Positions 34,801-44,556 of a DNA stretch of 64,000 bases are shown here, one piece after another; position 1 is the stretch's first letter; each line of letters opens with the position of its first letter. The stretch is from Panagrolaimus kolymaensis (Eukaryota; Nematoda; Chromadorea; Rhabditida; Panagrolaimidae). The DNA is taken from the NCBI GenBank assembly GCA_028622995.1, contig JAJQJQ010000025.1:1426001-1490000 (forward strand). The letters run 5' to 3'. The notes beneath the pieces were generated by a model, which worked only from the letters and a program-made list of their open reading frames with translations, was not told the origin of the DNA and did not search any database. A program made the position numbers and the translations under genes.

Positions 34801-36204
34801 TATATTTTGAAAATTATCAAAAAATCAGCTAAAGCAGTCAAGTTTATTACCACTTGCATCGTATTTATTTTGAACGTCAAAAAACGCATTCTCATCCTCA
34901 TTGCCAGTTTATTTTGCAAATTACTTCGTAGTTGCCGCAACTTATATCAAAACTTACAACGTCGTGCTGGAAATGATCCACAACCTCGTGAAGAAGCTCC
35001 ACGAAGAAGCAGCCGTTTTTTGTATGTTCCATTGAAAAAGGTAGTCACCATCACCGCAATCAGCTTCATTTTTACTTCAACTAATGCTTGTTCTGAAGTT
35101 ACATCCCTATCAGCGAGTCAAGAATCGTGCATCCATGAGGCAAACAACGTCATCTGCAAGTTCAACCAACAAACTCAGCTAAGCCTGTCGCCTCAAGGAC
35201 AATCAATATGCCTTGTTCTCAAAAATAACGAAAAAGAAAGCGTTGGATTGATTAAATTAACCGTCGAAAAAGTATTCTCATATTGTGTGCAACAAACGAG
35301 TTATTTCACTCGGGAATATTTTATCAAATCCAGATCGTCAAAACGATGCCCCTCCGCAGGCTCCTGTCATGATTCAAAATGCGACGACACTGAACTTCAA
35401 ACTAAAATTGAAGAACTAAATGGAGAAGCTAACGACTCTCCAGGTTATACTTACTGCGCAGCATCATGTTCATGTATTAGTTGCGGTTGTTTTTGGTGTT
35501 CTCCAGGTTGTTTATTTTGGAGAAATTATGCCATACCTGCCAGTGATAAAATTTATGAAGTTTTTGGTTGCTCTGCTTGGGAAACTCGACTCAAAGTTAC
35601 AGCCACCATGCAAATTGGAAATGTCACTGAAAACCACACCTTTATGTTAATCCCTGGTCAAATAAATTCGTGGAATCATATCAAAGTAAGCCTTACTTCT
35701 GCTTCCCTTCCAACTCTTCCTGAACTTACTACAAAATTTGTCACTGATTATCGAAGAATTGCTATTACTGAAGCTTCAGCTCCTGGTCAACAAATCCCAG
35801 GAACTATTGGTGACTTCCAATGTCGTACATTTGAAGATGCGAAAGCATTCAGATGCATTTTTCCACCACATGCTTGCCAATGCCACGCAACGGAAACAAA
35901 AGCCAAATGCGTGTGTCCCGTTGATCGCCTTCAGCAAACATTCAACAACGGCGATCAATTATTACCTCTAAAAATGGCTGGAGCACATTTTGAAGGCTGG
36001 GAGAAGACGGTTCGAATCATCTACTCGTCAACACCCGCAATTCATCTTCAACTTGAAGTCAAAGATTTACTTGTTACCACACTTATTTCAAACTCAAAAT
36101 GTAAAGTAACATTCAGTCGACTAAGTGGTTGCTACAACTGTCGTGCAGGGTCAGAAGTCCAAGCAACCTGTAAAACTGAATTTGGATCCAATCTTGTTTA
36201 TTGA
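31825..36204 (+). CDS. BEL/Pao pol end (RNase H, integrase) fused in frame to envelope Gn/Gc-like part
   Basis: Continues the gag-pol frame after the TGA. It holds the end of RNase H, an integrase with a His/Cys zinc region (about 32521-32650), and the catalytic residues Asp 32743, Asp 32926 and Glu 33040. A DUF5641-like domain (about 33450-33620) follows. Without a stop the frame enters the envelope: a hydrophobic signal-like segment (about 33757-33810), a Cys-rich Gn-like ectodomain, a membrane segment (about 34750-34820), a basic stretch, an internal hydrophobic segment (about 35040-35090), and a Cys-rich Gc-like part. The latter has a Cys/Gly/Trp cluster at 35443-35523, typical of phlebovirus-type class II fusion proteins. 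This frame ends at 36202-36204, before the membrane anchor. Confidence 0.85.
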   Translation, partial: SDARCVLCWIKSNKDQKRFIENRLKEIRSFPDAIFRYVPTAVNPADLATRGVPAAEIENLKIWWEGPEFLKMDAPNWPPTPDLSNEVDLEQPALIMVQATQVTTTPIKDFINMSKFNSWDSLLLTTCFILQYLLLSAKNFNIKWLPNLHFLKNFGTTRINGNSFKIAETLLILIAQNQNPPSASESKLLNLYTDENGILRCKTRIRLFDKNDKRNHPIFLPRKSRITTLIILHYHYIHCHCGTAQVLANLRKWYWIPKARNVVRMALLWSCFKCKKFNAKPYPLPSFPELPMERVTPSKPFQFIGLDYIGPMTIKTDVQVKIWICIITCLSTRACHLEYVPDNSAISFLNAIRRCFARRGLPEKIISDNAPQFILTSKALISSFPSKEITWLFNVPLAPWQGGIFERLVALVKNAFRRSIGRRCLALEEFRTLLCEVEAALNCRPITAINNDLDSTAVLRPMDFLIPEFSDPTLTVEPDNDDPDWLPPNLSSKENLIEYWKKSLIHLNKLWQFWTTDYLTLLRERMQHSHRGNRSKTKIQPSVGEIVIVQDENLPKTLWKLARIIKLHHSPDNEIRSATVKFGNGHELRRPLNLLYPLELRDADNIEETETPTITATPITATVTIAESNRQNQHASTSFSFSKKSALLTLLILTCLIPCDAEKFNHQCPTNVTLQRLDVQDCAAHAMAVMKQQNGNLCWKFIICSNGKDEPLGLHCNQNCTCSKWSEGCSFYKGKLISESTTKIKEVVESLESEAPKLCSLVPSDNCQEKPFIGRFSKVILYDNSSHLVNELHLLRKEIIPDEYTCIGSGPVIGSPRFCDMQTCEKEGSKFCYFKKAEAIFLVTDNQNILIKEWGTVHLTYYKHKSEPRENMDCSTCSLQCHEHGVQVMLVPKIGNLRICDPNICHHIKHPNLMETIQFTKDILVNTHKVSAVIWSNGYVIRKIETTCPPKPICSLINCYFCWDIIGNPQCMPTEAIIATAGLILTILLIIHYILKIIKKSAKAVKFITTCIVFILNVKKRILILIASLFCKLLRSCRNLYQNLQRRAGNDPQPREEAPRRSSRFLYVPLKKVVTITAISFIFTSTNACSEVTSLSASQESCIHEANNVICKFNQQTQLSLSPQGQSICLVLKNNEKESVGLIKLTVEKVFSYCVQQTSYFTREYFIKSRSSKRCPSAGSCHDSKCDDTELQTKIEELNGEANDSPGYTYCAASCSCISCGCFWCSPGCLFWRNYAIPASDKIYEVFGCSAWETRLKVTATMQIGNVTENHTFMLIPGQINSWNHIKVSLTSASLPTLPELTTKFVTDYRRIAITEASAPGQQIPGTIGDFQCRTFEDAKAFRCIFPPHACQCHATETKAKCVCPVDRLQQTFNNGDQLLPLKMAGAHFEGWEKTVRIIYSSTPAIHLQLEVKDLLVTTLISNSKCKVTFSRLSGCYNCRAGSEVQATCKTEFGSNLVY

Positions 36205-36583
36205 TTGCGATGGATCCAACTCAGCCATCAATTGCAATCCTGAAGGTTTCACAAAAACATTACGTTTCAATTTTGCTCATGCCAAAATTTCTACAACTTG
36301 CAAAATCAAATGTGCAAATTCCATGACAGAAGCTCAACTCGAAGGTGACCTTGCTTTTGTGGGCCACGATGTTCACTCCTCATACCGCCAAATTGCGGCA
36401 GAAGAACTTCAGGCAGCTTCCTCATTGGATTTTAGTTATTTAGTGAAATGGTTCTCGCTTTATGACCATTGGATGCTCCTCGTTGTCATATTAATTGGAT
36501 TCTTTATTTTTATTTGTGTCATCAAAAATTCACCGATTTTCCAAGCCGCACGGATTATTTCGGCAACCAAGAAAGATATTTGA
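36125..36583 (+). CDS. Shifted C-terminal part of envelope with membrane anchor
   Basis: This frame (+1 relative to the pol-env frame) overlaps the preceding one by about 80 bp. It supplies the rest of the Gc-like ectodomain and a strong hydrophobic anchor at about 36466-36525, followed by a short basic tail and the stop at 36581-36583. The two frames together match what one env gene would need, so the copy carries a one-base-type frameshift in the overlap. Programmed frameshifting at env would be unusual. The coordinates given are the open part, not a natural start. Confidence 0.7.
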   Translation: MVATTVVQGQKSKQPVKLNLDPILFIDCDGSNSAINCNPEGFTKTLRFNFAHAKISTTCKIKCANSMTEAQLEGDLAFVGHDVHSSYRQIAAEELQAASSLDFSYLVKWFSLYDHWMLLVVILIGFFIFICVIKNSPIFQAARIISATKKDI

Positions 36584-36615
36584 TATCCATGGATGACATT
36601 CTTCTTTGGCCGGAG

Positions 36616-37077
36616 TGTCGCGACTTCTCAATTATCGAAGTTGCGAATTCCTTTATTTTGTTTATTTTCATTTTTGCCGATCAGACATCCCTGTTGCTGA
36701 TCGCAGCAGATGGTTAGCTGCATAAATATTTTTGTTATTTCTGCCTATTTTTATGTTTGATCGACCGCTCGTTATTTTTATCCCCTTTCCCTTTTTTGTG
36801 AATCATTTTTATTATTGAAACCATTGCTCAACCAAAGATCCTGCTTGATCCACCACGGGCATAAAAGGCCTCGCCTTCCTTCGAAAAACACCTTTCGTTT
36901 GATTTGAGAACCGTTGTGGTTAGTTGAGCTCATTTCTCTCTCATATTTACTTTGCTATTTTATTTTGTGTTTTATTTTGTATTAATTGTATTCCCTGTAT
37001 TTTATTCTGTATTATTATTTGTATTTTTAAAAGTTGGAATAAACATAATATTAAGCAACCTTCGTTTATCCCCAACA
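36616..37077 (+). mobile_element. 3' LTR of BEL/Pao element
   Basis: 462 bp, TG...CA ends, followed directly by the tcaaa duplication at 37078-37082. Reads identically to the 5' LTR. Confidence 0.95.
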
Positions 37078-37082
37078 TCAAA
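37078..37082. repeat. Target-site duplication, right copy
   Basis: tcaaa directly after the 3' LTR, matching 27469-27473. Confidence 0.9.
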
Positions 37083-37958
37083 GCTATCTCCCTCTCATCC
37101 AAATTCCGAATATTCTTTTACTTCACCTCGACAACAAAAATTTTCACTTCCACCTGATGCGATTTTATATATTCTCAATAACTGTAACTCACACAAAGTT
37201 CTTCAAAAGCTTCAACAAGCGTGCAAATATTTTTTGGCAAAAAAGAAAATCATCGTCATCAATGCTCTAGTTTTTTTTATCAGGAATCAAATGGAAAAAG
37301 CCTATTTTATTATAAGAAAAATGCTGATGAGAAAAATATAAAAGATTTTATAATTAATAATGGAGCTAAAGTAAATATGAAATATTGGATAACAAACTCT
37401 TTAACAATGAAATTTCGACCATCTTTTTATTCTTCGCTATTTTATCGATGCAATTTAAAAAGTTTAAGAATTGATAACCAAAGTCTAAATTTCGAAGAAT
37501 TAAGCTTTTTATTAAATGGAAAAATGATTGAAAAACTTTCGTTACAATTTACTTCCATTAAATACAATGATGGCTCTTCAGTTTCTATCGATGTCATTTT
37601 GGCGCAGTGCCCTAGAGTTTATGATGTCGTTTATGTAAATGTTTGGGATGATTTTTCTGTGACATCGATGAAAAAATTAAATTCAATCAAGTTTTTCGAT
37701 AAAATTGAAAAAATTTATTTTGGCATTTTTGGATTTGAAAATGGAATGTATGAACCATTTCGTGAATTGTTATGTAAATTTATAAGAAAAAATGTTAAAC
37801 CAAGGAAAAATAATCCAAGCATTTGGATTACACTTTTTGAAGGCCTCCATAATTTTCACCATGAATTCCATGCATATTTTAATCAAAATCTCGACGGATG
37901 GAAAGTTAACATAGATATTGGGGGTAGTGGAAGTTTTGATAGGAAATTTAACAAATAA

Positions 37959-38603
37959 TTTATAATGCTTGTATTTCTGTTTTTTTCCTCGCAAACTTTT
38001 CAATAAAATTTTTTTAAAATCTAAAACTGAATTAATTTAGCATTCATGCTTCGATGGTTGATTAGATTAAAAAATTATGAAAGCCTTCTGAGTTGTCACT
38101 CTGCTTTTGGACATCAAAGAATATTTTTAATAATTACATTCATAATAATACTTTAATCTTAAATTTGTAAATATTTGTAAATAAATCGATTAAAATCCTT
38201 AGAAAATTTTATTATTATTAAGCATGAAGATATTAAAAAATATTTAGATATGATTTCCAATCAAATTTCCGTTCTTGTTTGCTTTTTTTTAAACAAAGTT
38301 TAAATTTTTTTACAGCTGAAATTTGTAGCATCATAGATGGTGCGATGTTCATTGAATTAGATTTTACTTATTTTTTTTTTAATATATATTCTTAACCAAC
38401 CCAGGTGGAAACATGTACTATATCCTCGTATAAAATGTTAAGAGCTTTGGTTTTTTATTTATAAAAATTGAATGGGTTTTTCTTTTTGATAAACAGGTGT
38501 TTTATTGGTTGCTTGCACCATTTTTTTTTTGGATTCTGCTTTCAAGTAAATAAATTTTAGTAAAATTATTGAATTTTATTATAAACTTTTCTTTAAAAAA
38601 AAT
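37959..38603. other. Intergenic, nothing recognised
   Basis: 3' flank of the split gene and promoter side of the chemoreceptor. AT-rich with no repeat noted. Confidence 0.45.
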
Positions 38604-40100
38604 ATGGCTTCAATCTTAATTTTTCAATGGAGAAATTTAACCATCGAAGAAATATACCATCCAACATTTCAATATTATTCTCGATGGTTCACAGATATAA
38701 TGTTTTTAAATTCAGTTTTTATTTATATTCTTATAATTTATGTAATTATAAAAGCTTCAACGAAAGAAATGCAAATATTTCAATTAATGCTTATTTGTCA
38801 AATTACTGGAAACTTGGCTATGGAATTATTACTTTGTTTAGTGAATCCAATTTTATTATGGCCTCTTCCGTTTATTGCATGTTATTCACATCTTCCATTT
38901 ACTTTTGAATCGATTTTAGCGGTTATTGGAATCCTTTATTTAATAACTTTCAATTCGGCCATAGCTATTGGAATTTCATTATTTTATCGAGTTTATGTTA
39001 TTTTTGATACAAGTATTATAAAAGTGACGAAAAGATTTTTAATTAAAATTTTTATTTTGCATGTTTTTGTTACTCTATTTGCTGCATTAATTATTGAAAG
39101 TAAGTTAATATCCAAGAAGAATATTCCGCCAGACGAAAAATTTTTATACCAAAAAATTATAAACTTTCGAGTAAATATGTTTTTTTTGCGACCGAAAAAA
39201 TTTGCTATTGTAAATAATTAAAATTAAATGATTTTTTGAATAGAATTTGAAAACCAGACAACCTGAGATGGAACTTCGAAAAAAATAAGAGCTGAAATTA
39301 AATAATTTTAAAAGTTTTTTCATTATTTTTTATTAAAATTTTATGCAAAAAAAATGTTTGCATTCGTATTCGCTTTTTAAAAACTCCATTTAATTTTTTT
39401 AGTTCCATGTTTATTTTTCTTGGATCCATTAAGCTCTACTGCAAATACATACAAAGATATTATTCCCGTAATTGAAGATATAAATACGATTTTCCCATTA
39501 ACAATAAATTTGGTTTCACAAAAAAATTCAAAAATGTTTCAAATTTGGGCTTCTTCTAGTGGTACAATTTGCTCCTTTGGATTTATAATGCTTTTTGAAA
39601 TGAACGCTTTATTTATTTATGGAATTATGAAAATTAAACATTCTATTTCAAAACAAACTTTTTCTATGCAAAAAATGCTTTACAATTAAGTTTTTTAATA
39701 TTTTTTATTTGATTTTTTATGCAACCGAATTTTTTTTTAAATTTTGTTTTTACTGTCACTTTTTTTTTACAGAGCCCTAATCTACCAATTAGTTATTGTC
39801 GTGTGCTTAAATTTAACTCCAATTGGTTTATTTGGAGTTATATTTATGTTACAATGGCAAAATGGAAGCTGGTATGCGAATTTTGCACAACCCATTATTT
39901 CGCTCAATCTCATATTTGATGCTGTAAGCATATTTTATTTTGTCAAACCATATAATAAATTTGTGATGAATTTATTTGGAAAAATCACAAACAAGAAGCC
40001 TATGGCTGTGGATACTATATTTTATAGTTACACCAAAAATGCAACTACAATTTATAGACAACAGCGAAGAGCAACCTTTCGTAATATTTTTTCTACGTGA
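38604..40100 (+). CDS. Seven-transmembrane chemoreceptor, Str-superfamily-like, with a damaged splice donor
   Basis: Three exons: 38604-39099, 39403-39685 and 39773-40100, 368 residues if joined. The first intron has normal gtaagt/tttttag ends. The second needs a donor at 39686 that reads ttaagt instead of gtaagt. Without it exon 2 runs into TAA at 39687-39689. With it the phase closes exactly and TM6 continues (MQKMLY / ALIYQLVIVV). There are seven hydrophobic segments and a YFVKPYNKFVMNLF tail, like the receptor at 1671-2700. Expected role: chemosensory GPCR. The donor change suggests a recent pseudogene, a non-canonical splice site, or a sequence error. Confidence 0.7.
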
Positions 40101-40312
40101 TTTTAATGAACCACAAAAAGTGTTAGTTTTATTAATTCAAACTTTTTTTGTTAAATTCTATTTGAGGGAAGATTTATGAAAATGGAATTTTTATTGCTTT
40201 TGTTTTTGTCTTTATTAAAATTGTAGAAAATAAAAATATAGTTATATATTTATTGAAATAATTATAATACAATAAAATTCAAAAATATGGTAGAAATTTT
40301 TCCTCGATAGCC

Positions 40313-40737
40313 TTAATTAATGTAAGGCCAAACATTATTAGCTCGTTTAATAATGGGATGTTTTTCAAGGTTAAAATCGGGAATTCCATTACGTTTTGCA
40401 AGGAAATGATGGTGATGATAATGTTCATCGCTGCTGCCATAATGGCCATGATAATGATCGCCATGGTAATCATCGTGGTGGTCGTGATGATGATGGTCGT
40501 CGTCGTGATAATGGCCATGGTCGTGGTAATCATGATGGTGATGTTCATGGCTGTGGCTATGACTATTTCCAAAAAGTCCAAATAAAAAGCGTTTTTCACG
40601 ATTTTTATGGATCAAACTAAAAATAAATGAAAACAAAACATTTAATTTTTGCTTTTGAAAAAATAGAAAACTTACGGTCCAGCAAAAACTAAAGCAAAAA
40701 TGCATCCAATTAAAATTAAAATAAATAACTGCCTCAT
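40313..40737 (-). CDS. Secreted histidine-rich protein
   Basis: Two exons (40676-40737 and 40313-40616) close in phase 2, giving 121 residues. The first 19 residues are a signal peptide (MRQLFILILIGCIFALVFA). The middle is a dense His/Asp/Gly/Tyr array (HSHSHEHHHHDYHDHGHYH) of about 55 residues, the rest a short basic tail with two KR sites. Such stretches bind Zn, Cu or Ni, so the protein could buffer metal or take part in extracellular matrix. The family is not recognised. It has no cysteine in the mature part. Confidence 0.8.
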
Positions 40738-41858
40738 TTTTTTGAAAGTAAAAATAAATGAAAGAATTCTTAGTTTTCTTTACCTTTTTTAATTACTTTT
40801 TATACCTTTCCAAGGTACGTTGTTGTTTACAATATAATTAATTAATAGTTTGGTTTACTTTCAAAATTATTGATCATTTTTTTTTGATCAACAAAAACAA
40901 TTTACTATTTATTATCAAATTTTGAAAAAAGTATTAATTGTTTCTATGAATCACTTTTATTAATTATCGAAATAAATTTGATATTAGAAAGCATTTCTCA
41001 GAATATACTATATTTCAAAAAATTGCAAGTAAAGTTCGTGAAATGTTGGCGTTTAAACTTTTCGTTTTTTTTCTTCTAAAACTTTTACTTTCTTTTTTTC
41101 TTCAACAATTTGTTATTTGGGTTTTCGATAAACAAAAAAATGTGGAAGAAAAAACAAGTTTGATAGAAAGGTGATAATAACCCAATAAATCAAATATTAT
41201 TTATTTTTGACGAACTTGAAAAAAATAGAATTTTTAAAAAAAATATTTAGAATCAAACAAAATATCCGCTCGATAATTTTCTTTTTGCGCAAAGCAAAAA
41301 ACTCTAAAACCCAAAGTGTGGAGGACTCTCACTCTAGCGAAACAGGAACTTAGTCATTTTCAACAAAACGTCTTTATGATTACTTATTTCAGTTAAGAAA
41401 AATGAATGGATTTAAAAAAATTACTAAGATGCTAAAAAAAAGGTGAGACTTATTTGAAAAATAAAATATTTACTCATGTTTAAAATGTCATCAAAACTGA
41501 AGTTTGGGGATTAAATTTGTGAAGTTTTTCTTCTTAGACACTTTTCAAACTTGGTCGGTCTTTTAAAAGCAGACTATTTTTCATTTTCTTTGCCACTATT
41601 GTTTTTTTATATTTCAAAATTCTGCTTTGCAAAACAAGAAAAAATGTTATAGTTAAAATTTATTTACAAAAAATTAAATATAATTGCGGTAAAATTATAA
41701 AAGAAAAATAAGTGCAAAGAGCAAAAAAAAAAAATACATATTTACAATAAATGAATTTTGTAGATTATAGTTATATAATAATAAGCTCACCCATGAAAGT
41801 TAAAAGTTAAAAATAAAGTTTTTAGTACATATTTTTTTGTTGAGATCTAATTATTTAT
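40738..41858. other. Intergenic, nothing recognised
   Basis: Promoter side of the His-rich gene and 3' flank of the LEA-like gene. AT-rich. A segment near 41310-41350 (acccaaagtgtggaggactctcac) is less biased but unidentified. Confidence 0.45.
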
Positions 41859-42765
41859 TTATAAAACCTTGCGATCATAGGTAGTTTTAGTTTCGGTGAC
41901 ACATTTGGCTTTTGGTTCAGCACGAATTTGAGCTCCAGCATATTGCATTTCGGCTCCTGTAATTAAAATTAATTTTAGAAAAGGTTTTTATAAAAAAAAT
42001 AAGTTTTAAAATTTTACCTGCTGCAGCGAGATGAGCTTCACCACGTTGTTGCTTATTTAAAGCTTCATTGGCTTTGATATTAGCTTTAGCGGCTTCTTGA
42101 TTGGCTTTGGCTTGAGCTTTAGAAGCTTTATGAAAATCTTCTCGACTTTCTTCCAATAATTCATCGCCCTTATTTTCCAATCGAGCTGCAGCTCCTGCAT
42201 AAGTTTGTGGTGGAGGAGCATCGGTCATTCGATTGGCTTCAATCTTAACATCTTCCCAACCTTCTTTAACATTATTTTTTAATTCTCGGGCTCCTTCTTT
42301 GACATCATCTTTAAATTCGACTGCAGTATCTTTAATATTTTCTACACCCTTTTTAATTCCAGATTTAATATCAGCTAAGGCACCGGAATCGCTGTCTTCC
42401 TTGAATTTGGGATTTACTCCATAACCTTGTTGATTGGGATAACGAGTTTGTTGTTCGACTATTTTGGATTTTCTTTCTACTTCTGGATTATAATCGCTGG
42501 TTTCTTTTGTGATTGTAAGGGGTTTTCCATTGGAAGGAACATTAACTTGAGCTTCAGTTGCTTCAGATGCAGCTTCAACATTGCCAGTTACTCGGTCGGC
42601 AACATAATTGACGCCATCACGAAGGGATTCAACTCCAGCTAATACTGTGTCTTTAAGGGATTCCAAAATTCCACCTGCTTGAGCTTGTTCGGTTGCAAGG
42701 GAATCAATTTCACCTGGAGCTTTTTGTTCGGTATGAACAACAGTTTTTTGAGTTGTGGTATTCAT
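41859..42765 (-). CDS. LEA-like amphipathic repeat protein
   Basis: Two exons (42018-42765 and 41859-41956) close in phase 1, giving 281 residues from ATG 42765. It has no signal or membrane segment. The sequence is hydrophilic, rich in Ala, Glu, Lys and Asp, and nearly Cys-free. It has 11-residue-like amphipathic repeats (IKSGIKKGVENIKDTAVEFK, DDVKEGARELKNNVKEGWED) and a second Ala/Lys/Asn helix (KAQAKANQEAAKANIKANEA). This is the make-up of group 3 late-embryogenesis-abundant proteins, which in anhydrobiotic nematodes protect proteins and membranes during drying. Assignment is by composition and periodicity. An apolipophorin- or perilipin-like helical protein is an alternative. Confidence 0.6.
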
Positions 42766-44556
42766 GATTATTAAATAATAATAATAATTGTAAAGTTATA
42801 ATATTTCTGAAAATTAAAGAAAATGTCAAAACTGTGTCAAAAAAAATTAAAAATTCACGAGAAAAAAATAAAAGCGGATTTCAGAACGAAAGAGAGAAAT
42901 TAAAATCATTCACGTTTTAAAAAATTTTAGTTACTATCTTTTTTCTTGAAAAAAATTTAAAAAGTCCACGTTTAAAAAAAAGACTTTTAATCCATTTTTG
43001 GATTCTATTATTTTTTAGCCGAATCCAACTAAAAAAGGAAAAAAATTGAAAGATATAAATTTTCTCGATTTCGTTGTTGCTTTTATACTTTTTCCTCCCA
43101 ACATCGCCTTTGATTCTTTATTTTCTCTATTCGTCTTTCGAAAGATTCAAAAAACAACGAAAAAAAAAATTTTACTGTAAACAATAAACAAGCAAACAAC
43201 ATCAACAACACAAGCAGAGAAGATAGAGAGAGAGAAATGGAGGGAGATTATTTATGAAAGTGCAAGAAAGAAAGGGAAGAAAAAAACAGAAAAACAACAA
43301 ACAAACGTCTCTCAGCCAGCCAGCAAGCTGCTGCACGAATGTTTTTTTCTTTTTGTTGTTCCGTCTCCTTTATTTTTTGTTTTGCTCGTTAAAATTCAAC
43401 GAAAAAAAATTTATTTGTTTGTTTGAGTCATTCGTTTTTTTTGTTTATTGTGTATGTGTGTCAAAGAAGAAAAAATTTAATGTTTCAAAAATCATATTTT
43501 ATTTTTTAACTAACTTTTTGACCGATTCATGGAGTCAAAAAAATCGTAAATACATAAATATGTATTGTCACGTTTTTAAAAAAGGGAAATAAACAAAAAA
43601 AAATTTATTATTTTCTTTTCCAAAGTTTTAATTTTTTGATGTGAAAATTTCAAAGCTTTTTTTTTCTTCTTTTTTTCTTTATTTCGATGTGATAGCTTTT
43701 TGAAAAGTGTTCTCTGTTCTAAGGGATCAATAAACATCATTCAAAGAAAATTTAGTTATTAGTCCTAAAGTATTAAGATGTGTTTTAATTTTAAGTTTTT
43801 TAAAAGACCAAGTTTCATTGCTGGCTGGATGTCCGTGAAGCTTAGTGTAAATTAATTAATTTTGATGCAAGTAAGAGATATCTTATATTCGAACCTTTTT
43901 TATGATACTATATTATTCTATAAACATTTTGGGTTTTTTTTCTTCTCCACATTTACTTATTTTGTTTTGAAGGATAAAATTTTTGCCTTTATATATCTTA
44001 AAGAATTCGATCAAATTTTAAATAAATATGTTATTACATACTTCTTTTTCAATATTCACTCTTGTTTTGATTTACACTGACTTTTCATAAATTGCTTTTT
44101 ATACGTATATTTTTTAAAACTGTTATGACTTTATGCTTGTTAAAAATGAAAATAATTATGCATAAAACTTTTATTTTTAAGTTTATTAAATCAACACCTT
44201 TTTTTCAGCATAAAATTTAACATGGTTTCTTGCTTGTAAATAACTTGTTTTATGAAAGTAATTTTTATTTAAATTTTTGATAAAGTACATAAAATTCATG
44301 AAAAAATTTCATTTTTTTCTTACATTTGTGTTTTTTTTTCTTCAAATTATTTTGTTAGAAATGGCTGAAATATAATTAGTTTAATAAATTTCTGTAAATT
44401 TAAGAAAGAAAACCTATAACTCACTTTGCAAATATTATCAATGCAAAAGATATTTCGATTTGCGCAATCATTATCATTTTGGCAAGGTTTAAAATAAGGA
44501 AGGCTTAAAATTCATGAATTTTTTTTACTCATTTTTTAAAATAAAAATTCTAAAAT
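42766..44556. other. Intergenic, nothing recognised
   Basis: About 1.8 kb with simple-sequence tracts (gagagagaga near 43220, gtgtatgtgtg near 43450) and A/T-rich filler. The open frames at 43254-43592 and 43862-44080 look like chance. Confidence 0.45.

Larger units (their letters stand above)
27474..37077 (+). mobile_element. Full-length BEL/Pao LTR retrotransposon with envelope region
   Basis: 9.6-kb element with two 462-bp LTRs, 5-bp tcaaa target duplications, and gag, protease, reverse transcriptase, RNase H, integrase and env in the BEL/Pao order. gag, pol and most of env lie in one reading frame, interrupted by a TGA at 31822-31824. A frame change follows near 36125-36204. The visually identical LTRs indicate a very recent insertion. 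It integrated within the start of an F-box-like gene. Relatives with envelope genes in nematodes (the Cer7-type lineage) are known; the exact family here would need a database comparison. Confidence 0.95.
27457..37958 (+). pseudogene. F-box-like gene split by the BEL/Pao insertion
   Basis: ATG 27457 opens a frame of five codons, then an incomplete sixth, that is cut at 27473 by the retrotransposon. It resumes at 37083 in the same frame across the tcaaa duplication. The resumed part has the family F-box-like block (FSLPPDAILYILNNCN ... LQQACKYFLAKK) at about 37129-37240. The rest, KLRIDN-type repeats to the stop at 37956-37958, lies in another frame, so a frameshift occurs between about 37225 and 37290, a region with A and T homopolymers. 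The paralogue at 13806-15033 has both parts in one frame. The gene is therefore broken twice: by insertion and by frameshift. Confidence 0.75.

Noticed and set aside
40279..40620. Met/Ile/Val-rich and Asp/Gly/Arg-rich frames around the His-rich gene
   Set aside because: Other frames of the His/Asp codon array.
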